Below are positions 1 through 5,227 of a stretch of DNA of 6,373 bases, in pieces. The number at the start of each line of letters is the position of its first letter. The first letter of the stretch is position 1. The notes under the pieces are model-generated. The model did no database searches. It was given only the letters and a program-made list of their open reading frames with translations, and was not told the origin of the DNA. Origin of the DNA: Candidatus Iainarchaeum sp. GTDB lineage: Archaea > Iainarchaeota > Iainarchaeia > Iainarchaeales > DTGL01. Both the position numbers and the translations under genes were made by a program. The DNA lies in the NCBI GenBank assembly GCA_021161055.1, contig JAGHBI010000057.1, forward strand, positions 1 to 6,373. The letters run 5' to 3'.

Positions 1-38
1 ACCCAGAGCCAAAGACCGCAGAGTATTTCCTGAGTTAA
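1..38 (+). pseudogene. Inverted copy of the 3' end of the EF-2 gene
   Basis: Read on the plus strand from position 3, this stretch encodes PEPKTAEYFLS followed by TAA at 36-38. This is identical, codon for codon, to the end of the minus-strand EF-2 gene, whose stop lies at 108-110. It is the left arm of the 1-145 palindrome. It is not an independent gene: perfect identity at synonymous sites and in the non-coding flank means a very recent duplication or, more likely, an artefact. Whether more of an EF-2 copy continues beyond the window cannot be seen. Confidence 0.8.
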
Positions 39-145
39 GAAGCTGAAAATTTGGAAGGTTAAGGGTATTAAATTTAAATACCCTTAACCTTCCAAATTTT
101 CAGCTTCTTAACTCAGGAAATACTCTGCGGTCTTTGGCTCTGGGT
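1..145. repeat. Near-perfect 145-nt palindrome (69-nt inverted arms) at the window edge
   Basis: Positions 1-69 are the exact reverse complement of 77-145. Position n pairs with 146-n without a mismatch through the whole arm, and the centre is the A/T-only stretch 70-76. The right arm holds the last 12 complete codons and stop of the EF-2 gene plus its 3' flank; the left arm is an inverted copy of the same DNA. Because the arm begins at base 1, its true length is unknown. A 145-nt palindrome ending at a sequence edge is about the size of one short sequencing read. That fits a fold-back read, an amplification chimera or an assembly error better than biology. A shorter natural palindrome around 61-85 may have seeded it. 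Alternatives are a real inverted duplication or a covalently closed hairpin end. Confidence 0.95.
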
Positions 146-2297
146 CCAAACCCTTCCTCAATCGCACCTCTTTTATCACTTCCTTTTGCATAAATTCCGG
201 CAATGCCTTGTAATCGTAGAATTCCGCTGTCCAAATTGCTCTTCCCTGAGTTGCTGAACGTATAGCTGAACTAAAACCTATAAGTTCCTTAACGGGCGCT
301 ATAGCAATTATTATAGTAGTGTCTCCTTCCGTGCGTATTTCCTCGATAGTTGCCCTTCTCTGCTGCAATTCCTTTGTTACTGCACCCATATAATCCTGAG
401 GAATATTGATGAAAATCTTCTGCCTCGGCTCTAAAAGCACGGGTTTTGCGCTAAGCATACAGGCATATATTGTTCTTGTGATTGCCGGCAATACCTGTGC
501 TGGGCCTCTATGTATAGCATCTTCGTGAAGTTTTGCATCATGAAGTCTCACAATGATTCCTAAAGCCTTTTCCTTAGCTAAAGGCCCCTCATTCACAGCA
601 TCCACAAAGCCCTGGCATACAAGTTCCTTTATCTCCTGAATCGCTTCTATGCCACGGGTATTATCAATCAGTATGCAGTTGTTATGTACCCACCAGACGC
701 GCTTTGCATCATCCTTGCTTAAGCCGATTTCCTCGAGCTTTGCTATCTTATCAACATCTTTCTTCCTTATTTTGCCCTCTATTTTTGCTTCTATAAGCTT
801 ATTTAGCATATCTTCACTCATCGTTTCCACTGTAAGCATAAATTGGTTGTGCTTGTTCGGGCTTTTTCCAGTAAGCACGGGGCTTTTACTCCTCACAGTT
901 TCCCTGTAAACCACTATAGGGTCGCTCATTTCTATTGGAATTCCATTATCTACTTCTATTCTATACTTTGTTACTTCTAGGTGTAATTCGCCCATGCCGC
1001 TCAGCAAATGCTCGCCTGTCTCCTGGTTTATTGTTACAACAATATTTGGATCTTCCTTTGTGATTTTATTGAGCACCTCAATCAACTTTGGCAGATCAGA
1101 TGTTTTCTTTGCCTCTATGCTTACGGTTATAACTGGCTCGAAGGAGCTTTTGAACGATTCGAATGGCTGCATATCTGTGCTGCTGACGGTTTCGCCAACC
1201 CTCACATCCTTCATTCCTACTATTGCTGCTATGTTGCCTGCTGGCACCTCGTCAAGGTTAACCCTTTCAGGTCCCATATATAAGCAAACCTGCTGCACGC
1301 TCGCATCTCTTTTGCTATCTATCCGTACCTTAACGCCCTTGCGAAGCGTTCCCGAAAATATTCTGCCAGTAGCGATTTCACCAGCATGCGGATCCACAGT
1401 AACATCGGTTATCATCATTGCCAATGGGCCATTCTCATCGCAGTTTACCATAGCTTTGCCTGCTTCACTCTCTAAATCACCAGCCCAAATGTTAGGGATT
1501 CTATACTTCTGTGCCTCCACAGGACTGGGCAGATGCCTTACAACCATTTCCATAACAGCCCTGTAGAGAGGGCTTTTCTTTGAGAGCTCATCCTGCTTTT
1601 CTTCTTTACAATACGAGAATACTTCTTTGAATCCGATATTTGTCCTTTTCATCTGCGGCACTGAAATAGCCCATTTATAAAGAGCAGAACCAAACACAAC
1701 GCTACCATTTTCCACATTTACCTGCCACTTATCCTTGAACTGTTCCGGTGCAAACTTCCTTATGAGCATATTTACCTTTGCGATAACCCTAAGTAAGCGC
1801 TCCTGCATCTCTTTCTCATCCACTTTAAGCTCGTTTATGAGCCTATCCACCTTGTTTACAAAGAGAACAGGCTTGCAATTCTCTCGCAATGCTTGCCTGA
1901 GCACGGTTTCCGTCTGAGGCATAACGCCCTCAACCGCATCAACAACAACTATAACACCGTCCACAGCGCGCATTGCTCTTATCACTTCGCCGCCAAAATC
2001 AACGTGGCCAGGCGTATCTATAATATTCACAAGGTATGCCTGATCCTCATACTTATATACTATAGAAATGTTTGCAGCATTGATTGTTATCCCACGCTGC
2101 TGTTCCAGCTCGTAGAAATCCATCAACAGCTGCTTTCCAGCAAGTTCTTCGCTCATAAGGCCAACAGCTGCGATAAGTGAATCAGTCATTGTGGTTTTGC
2201 CATGGTCTATATGAGCTATAATTCCAATATTCCTTATATTTTCCTTGTTGCGCATCATCTGCTGTGCTAGCTTCACCATTTCCTCTCTTCTGCCCAC
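108..2297 (-). CDS. fusA: Translation elongation factor 2 (aEF-2), ribosomal translocase GTPase
   Basis: aEF-2 moves tRNA and mRNA through the ribosome after each peptide bond, using GTP; it is the archaeal counterpart of EF-G and eEF2. The G domain shows AHIDHGKTT (residues 28-36), RGITI (68-72), DTPGH (94-98) and NKVD (148-151). Domain III follows with GMGELHLEV. Domain IV carries HRGPAQ, whose His596 (codon 510-512) is the position converted to diphthamide in archaea and eukaryotes. The C-terminal domain contains RSATQGRA. I prefer the GTG start at 2297. It gives VGRREEM, matching the usual MGRREEM opening of archaeal EF-2, and has AGGTGG five bases upstream. The protein is then 729 residues, a normal length. 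A TTG at 2327 would add ten residues overlapping rps7; an ATG at 2279 would cut the conserved opening. It lies 10 nt after rps7 and is the last gene visible. Confidence 0.97.
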   Translation of the reverse strand: MGRREEMVKLAQQMMRNKENIRNIGIIAHIDHGKTTMTDSLIAAVGLMSEELAGKQLLMDFYELEQQRGITINAANISIVYKYEDQAYLVNIIDTPGHVDFGGEVIRAMRAVDGVIVVVDAVEGVMPQTETVLRQALRENCKPVLFVNKVDRLINELKVDEKEMQERLLRVIAKVNMLIRKFAPEQFKDKWQVNVENGSVVFGSALYKWAISVPQMKRTNIGFKEVFSYCKEEKQDELSKKSPLYRAVMEMVVRHLPSPVEAQKYRIPNIWAGDLESEAGKAMVNCDENGPLAMMITDVTVDPHAGEIATGRIFSGTLRKGVKVRIDSKRDASVQQVCLYMGPERVNLDEVPAGNIAAIVGMKDVRVGETVSSTDMQPFESFKSSFEPVITVSIEAKKTSDLPKLIEVLNKITKEDPNIVVTINQETGEHLLSGMGELHLEVTKYRIEVDNGIPIEMSDPIVVYRETVRSKSPVLTGKSPNKHNQFMLTVETMSEDMLNKLIEAKIEGKIRKKDVDKIAKLEEIGLSKDDAKRVWWVHNNCILIDNTRGIEAIQEIKELVCQGFVDAVNEGPLAKEKALGIIVRLHDAKLHEDAIHRGPAQVLPAITRTIYACMLSAKPVLLEPRQKIFINIPQDYMGAVTKELQQRRATIEEIRTEGDTTIIIAIAPVKELIGFSSAIRSATQGRAIWTAEFYDYKALPEFMQKEVIKEVRLRKGLDPEPKTAEYFLS

Positions 2298-2302
2298 ATA
2301 AA

Positions 2303-2308
2303 CCACCT
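2303..2308 (-). promoter_or_regulatory. Shine-Dalgarno site AGGTGG of the EF-2 gene
   Basis: AGGTGG overlaps the rps7 stop codon (TGA, 2310-2308) and is separated from the GTG at 2297 by TTTAT, a five-base spacer. The same hexamer sits at similar spacing before rpoA2 and rps12. This site decides the start: it is too close to the upstream TTG at 2327 to serve it, since it lies downstream of that codon. Pairing with the 16S rRNA tail is inferred, because the rRNA is not in the window. Confidence 0.75.
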
Positions 2309-2910
2309 CATCTACTGCTTGCTGCAATCCTCTCTATTTCGTTTCTGCGCTTTACAGCGTAACTTTTTACATCCTCCTGGCTTGCGAGAATTATTTCCTC
2401 CGCAAGCGCTTCTTCAGCGCTCTTCTTTGTGTTAAAAGAATTTGCAAAAGCAGCTAATGCAAGATTTTTGAGCGCTTCATCAAGCCTGCGCAGCGGTGCA
2501 ACATCAACGCTTTGCGTATAAATGATGCCACCCTTCCTAAATCTCGTAACGTCCTCTCTTGGAGCTGAATTTTCCAAAGCTCTTATAAACACTTCAATAG
2601 GGTTCTTGTTCGTTTTTTTCTCTATTATTTCAAAGGCCTTCTCCACTATTTTCATCGCTTGAAGCTTTTTTCCTGTCGAACCTCTACCGCGCATAAATTT
2701 TCCACTGAGCTTTCTCTTGCCCTGTCCGCTTCTCATTATTTTGTTTATAAGTCTCTCAACTACAGGCACCTTTGCCTTGCCAAATTTCTTTCCAGCCTGT
2801 GCACCGAAAGAGTGTGGTATTATTTTTGTTTCGAGAGTTATATATCTGGCCAATCCAGGGTCGCGAATGGTAATGTTTGTGGTATCCCACCTTCCAAAGA
2901 GCTTTGCCAT
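2308..2910 (-). CDS. rps7: Small-subunit ribosomal protein S7 (uS7)
   Basis: uS7 binds the 3' major domain of 16S rRNA and nucleates assembly of the 30S head, contacting mRNA and tRNA near the exit site. The 200-residue product has the archaeal architecture: an N-terminal extension (LFGRWDTTNITIRDPGLARY), then the S7 core with PVVERLINKIMR around 49-60 and KKLQAMKIVEKAFEII around 81-96. Next comes the conserved ENSAPREDVTRFRKGG segment near 113-128, and the tail is the typical KRRNEIERIA. The length is normal. The ATG at 2910 lies 4 nt after the rps12 stop and has AGAGGT six bases upstream. Its stop overlaps the EF-2 Shine-Dalgarno site, so translation of the two is probably coupled. Nothing in it looks broken or foreign. 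Confidence 0.97.
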   Translation of the reverse strand: MAKLFGRWDTTNITIRDPGLARYITLETKIIPHSFGAQAGKKFGKAKVPVVERLINKIMRSGQGKRKLSGKFMRGRGSTGKKLQAMKIVEKAFEIIEKKTNKNPIEVFIRALENSAPREDVTRFRKGGIIYTQSVDVAPLRRLDEALKNLALAAFANSFNTKKSAEEALAEEIILASQEDVKSYAVKRRNEIERIAASSR

Positions 2911-2914
2911 GCCA

Positions 2915-3346
2915 TTACCTCTTTACCTTCTCCTGTCTGCCCGTTCGGAGCATCTCCAGGCTTTGGTTATTGACCTTTATCACCTTGTATTTGACACCCC
3001 AGAGGTCTCCTTTTGCACCGTGCTTTCTCCCGCCGAGGCCTTCTATAAGAACCTCATCGTGCTCATCAATATACTTTATCGCTCCATCGCCAGGCGCAAA
3101 CGCAGTTACCTGCCTCCCATTCTTGATGAGTTGAACACGCACACATTTTCTTATCGCTGAGTTCGGCTGTCGAGCCTCAACACCACGCTTTTCAAGCACA
3201 ATAGCTCTTGCCTGCGGAGCACCCTCCAAAGGATCTATCTTCCTATTCTTTTGTCTAAGCGCATGCTTTTTATATTTGGAGTGCTTCCACCTCCACTTCT
3301 TTCTGTTTTTTTCAAGCTTCCTCGCGGCAAATTCACCATACGCCAT
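2915..3346 (-). CDS. rps12: Small-subunit ribosomal protein S12 (uS12)
   Basis: uS12 lies at the decoding centre of the 30S subunit and helps check codon-anticodon pairing. The 143-residue product matches archaeal S12 in length. It has the conserved block [19 protein letters not shown] (residues 59-77) with the PNSA loop, then [20 protein letters not shown] (81-100) and the C-terminal [14 protein letters not shown] loop. In most S12 proteins that last loop reads GD(I/L)PGV, and the Pro corresponds to the bacterial position where substitutions affect streptomycin response and fidelity. Here it is Trp116 (codon TGG, 2999-3001). The reading frame is intact and flanking residues are conserved, so this is not an obvious sequencing error. 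The start at 3346 lies 9 nt after nusA and 4 nt beyond an AGGTGG site. Confidence 0.97.
   Translation of the reverse strand: MAYGEFAARKLEKNRKKWRWKHSKYKKHALRQKNRKIDPLEGAPQARAIVLEKRGVEARQPNSAIRKCVRVQLIKNGRQVTAFAPGDGAIKYIDEHDEVLIEGLGGRKHGAKGDLWGVKYKVIKVNNQSLEMLRTGRQEKVKR
2917..2922 (-). promoter_or_regulatory. Shine-Dalgarno site AGAGGT of rps7
   Basis: AGAGGT overlaps the last sense codon and first stop base of rps12 and ends six bases before the rps7 ATG at 2910. This supports the chosen start and translational coupling of the two ribosomal protein genes. Confidence 0.6.
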
Positions 3347-3350
3347 TATT

Positions 3351-3356
3351 CCACCT
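3351..3356 (-). promoter_or_regulatory. Shine-Dalgarno site AGGTGG of rps12
   Basis: AGGTGG lies immediately at the nusA stop and is separated from the rps12 ATG at 3346 by four bases. It is the same hexamer as before rpoA2 and EF-2, supporting a common ribosome-binding signal in this genome. Confidence 0.65.
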
Positions 3357-3754
3357 TAAAACCTGATATCCTCAATATTATAATTTCTCTCTGCAAATTT
3401 TTTTATTCTTTTGAATCTTGCAATGTACTCCATAAACCTCCTTCTCTCGGGAGAGTCGAGCTTTATTATCACCGTATTCCCTTTTTTCTCTATATTGCTA
3501 AATTTTATATCTGGAAACGCACTTTTTATAAACTCTTCCGGCGTATCCTGTAGCGCGAATATTTCGACGCGCTTGCCAAACTGCTTTGCAAGCAACCTTG
3601 CATTCTTTCCATTTTTCCCTATTGCCCTGCCAATGTCCTCGGGTTTTACCACAAATGCAATAACATTCTCAGCAACTATGCAATCCCTAGCCATTACTTT
3701 CGTAAGGGCATCGAACCTATTGATATAAAAGATTTCGTCCTGAGTCAGTTTCAT
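3356..3754 (-). CDS. nusA: Archaeal NusA-like KH-domain transcription factor
   Basis: Archaeal NusA corresponds to the RNA-binding KH1-KH2 part of bacterial NusA and lacks the polymerase-binding N-terminal and S1 domains. The 132-residue length and the place between rpl30e and rps12 are typical. KH1 is clear: FVVKPEDIGRAIGKNGKNARLLAK, with the GxxG loop GKNG at residues 46-49. The second KH domain (about 83-132) keeps its beta strand (NTVIIKLD) and final helix and strand (ending NIEDIRF). The expected GxxG loop is missing; the segment there reads SPERRRFMEYIARF, so KH2 probably binds RNA weakly or differently. Its ATG overlaps the rpl30e stop in an ATGA, and no strong Shine-Dalgarno precedes it, so it is likely translated by reinitiation after rpl30e. 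Its role in termination or antitermination in archaea is inferred from the family. Confidence 0.93.
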   Translation of the reverse strand: MKLTQDEIFYINRFDALTKVMARDCIVAENVIAFVVKPEDIGRAIGKNGKNARLLAKQFGKRVEIFALQDTPEEFIKSAFPDIKFSNIEKKGNTVIIKLDSPERRRFMEYIARFKRIKKFAERNYNIEDIRF

Positions 3755-4065
3755 TTCTTTTCACGGCTCTTCTTTGTTATCTCTAGCACCTTGCTTTTGC
3801 CAGGATTGATTATAAGCATCACAGACACAGCATAGGGTTTACCACATAATGCGCCCAATTTAATGGAGCTTTTCTTGAAATCAAAAGAAGGTATTCCAGA
3901 GAGCTCCGCAATATACCTCAGCTTTTCTTTTTTCTTCTCATCAACGCTATTGCTTATTATTAATAGTTTTCCAATACCTTTTAAAACGTTTTTTTCACAC
4001 TCGCGAAATCCCATTATAACTTTCCCGGTATCAACGGCCCTTCTAATCTCCTTTTCTGCTTGCAT
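3751..4065 (-). CDS. rpl30e: Large-subunit ribosomal protein eL30 (L30e)
   Basis: eL30 is a small L7Ae-family RNA-binding protein of the archaeal and eukaryotic 50S/60S subunit; it recognises kink-turn-like RNA. The 104-residue product is of usual length. Diagnostic segments are the N-terminal helix EIRRAVDTGKVIMG (6-19), the strand KLLIISNSVD (33-42) and the family signature IKLGALCGKPYAVSVMLIINPGKS (about 68-91). The gene begins 4 nt after rpoA2 with AAGGAG seven bases before the ATG, and it overlaps nusA by four bases. This position, between rpoA2 and nusA, is the standard archaeal arrangement. No unusual features were seen apart from the lysine-rich tail, which is common in ribosomal proteins. 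Confidence 0.95.
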   Translation of the reverse strand: MQAEKEIRRAVDTGKVIMGFRECEKNVLKGIGKLLIISNSVDEKKKEKLRYIAELSGIPSFDFKKSSIKLGALCGKPYAVSVMLIINPGKSKVLEITKKSREKK

Positions 4066-4069
4066 AGTA

Positions 4070-5227
4070 TCACTCCTTCATAATAAGTTCCACTCTGCCT
4101 GAACCGACTTTTACTGGCAAACCAACGATAATATTCTCCACAACCCCCTGCAGGGGCTCTGTTTCGCCATACAGTGCCGCATCGAAAAGGTGCTTAACTG
4201 TCTCTTCAAATGCTGCTCTTGCAAACGGCGAGCTCTTAAAGCGCATAACCCCTGTGCGCACCGTTCCTCTAATCTCACCCGCAAATGTAAGTACATCTGC
4301 TATAAGTAATAAATGTCTGGTATCAACTTTTATATCGTTCTCCGCAAGCGTTTTGCAAAGTTCGTTTACAATTGCTGCTCTGCCAGCTTCTATGCCAAGT
4401 ACCTTCGAAATTTCCATCACATCGTTGGTTGTTGTTCTGTAGGGGTCAACCTCCTTTCTTTTAAGCATCGCTTTCAAGTTTGTTCCAAGCGTTCTTATTA
4501 TATATTCGCCGTTTTCTTCTACAACAATCGTTTTTTCTATGCCTGTTACGCCCTGAAGCTTTTTTCTCATGAGCTTTAGGACCTCGTTTCTTATCTTCAG
4601 CAGCGAGAATTCCTTTGGGAACTGTATTATAAGTTTATCTCCCCTTTTTGTAACCTTTCCTTTTCTTATCGCTTCTCTAATCTTTCCGATAAGGTCTTCT
4701 TTATTGAGGTTTCTTTCGTTAACCCATTCCTCAACGATTTCCATCTCTGCTGTTTTTTTGGTGAAGTCTTCTTTCACTCTGGCTATGTCCTGCACCTTCA
4801 CCTCAATAATCTCCTTTGCAAATTCCTCCGCCTTCTTTCTGTTGTGTTTCAGTTCATCGTTGAGATAAATTGTCATACTCGCATACCTTGTTTTGCTCCT
4901 GCCATCCACAATCTCCTCGATTCTCTGGATTCCCGAGCCTACACTTACTTCTGCAGCTCCAGCATAGTGCTTTGTTCTGAGTGTAAGTTGCGTGCCTGGC
5001 TCACCCAAGGATTGTGCTGCAATTATCCCAACAGCTTCGCAGGGCTCCACAACCGCTTGCTCATAGCTCTTTTTAGCCTGTTCTATAAGAGCTTTTACAG
5101 CATCATCTTTCAGTTTATACTCTGCCGCTTTGCTCAGAATCTCGCGCCATATGCTATCTGGCAGCGAACCACGCTGCTCGGAAAACCTTTCCTCAAGGGC
5201 TTCAATAGAGTGCTTTTCTTTACTCAT
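4070..5227 (-). CDS. rpoA2: DNA-directed RNA polymerase subunit A'' (RpoA2)
   Basis: RpoA2 is the C-terminal part of the split largest polymerase subunit and supplies the trigger loop and cleft/jaw. The 385-residue length is typical. Residues 64-80 (EAVGIIAAQSLGEPGTQ) lead into the trigger loop LTLRTKHYAGAAEVSVG (81-97). The variable jaw region covers about 120-240. The C-terminal cleft region is well conserved: TTNDVMEISKVLGIEAGRAAI (267-287, approximately), VDTRHLLLIADVLTFAGEIRG (301-321) and SPFARAAFEE followed by EPLQGVVENIIVG. Most relatives have RTFHFAG in the trigger helix; here Lys86 replaces the aromatic residue, while the catalytic His87 is kept. The residues after it (SVGSGIQRIEEIVDGRSK) also depart from the common NVTLGLPRLIEIVDAR. 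The ATG at 5227 overlaps the rpoA1 stop in an ATGA and has AGGTGG six bases upstream. Confidence 0.97.
   Translation of the reverse strand: MSKEKHSIEALEERFSEQRGSLPDSIWREILSKAAEYKLKDDAVKALIEQAKKSYEQAVVEPCEAVGIIAAQSLGEPGTQLTLRTKHYAGAAEVSVGSGIQRIEEIVDGRSKTRYASMTIYLNDELKHNRKKAEEFAKEIIEVKVQDIARVKEDFTKKTAEMEIVEEWVNERNLNKEDLIGKIREAIRKGKVTKRGDKLIIQFPKEFSLLKIRNEVLKLMRKKLQGVTGIEKTIVVEENGEYIIRTLGTNLKAMLKRKEVDPYRTTTNDVMEISKVLGIEAGRAAIVNELCKTLAENDIKVDTRHLLLIADVLTFAGEIRGTVRTGVMRFKSSPFARAAFEETVKHLFDAALYGETEPLQGVVENIIVGLPVKVGSGRVELIMKE
4073..4078 (-). promoter_or_regulatory. Shine-Dalgarno site AAGGAG of rpl30e
   Basis: AAGGAG lies in the last codons of rpoA2, seven bases before the ATG at 4065. The run GGAGTGAT would pair with a standard archaeal 16S tail except for one missing G. 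It supports the start chosen. Confidence 0.7.

Noticed and set aside
1..145. Insertion-sequence end, CRISPR repeat or tRNA-like structure at the palindrome
   Set aside because: There is no transposase, target duplication, repeat-spacer pattern or tRNA fold; the arms are simply EF-2 coding sequence and its flank.
994..1566. Plus-strand 190-codon open frame opposite the EF-2 gene
   Set aside because: It is antisense to conserved EF-2 coding sequence, its translation has no recognisable domain, and it has the Ser/Leu/Ile-rich look of a shadow frame.
2659..3160. Overlapping plus-strand open frames opposite rps7 and rps12
   Set aside because: Both are antisense to well-conserved ribosomal protein genes and resemble no known family.
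4111..4296. Minus-strand 61-codon frame inside rpoA2
   Set aside because: It is an out-of-frame reading of the conserved C-terminal cleft region of RpoA2.
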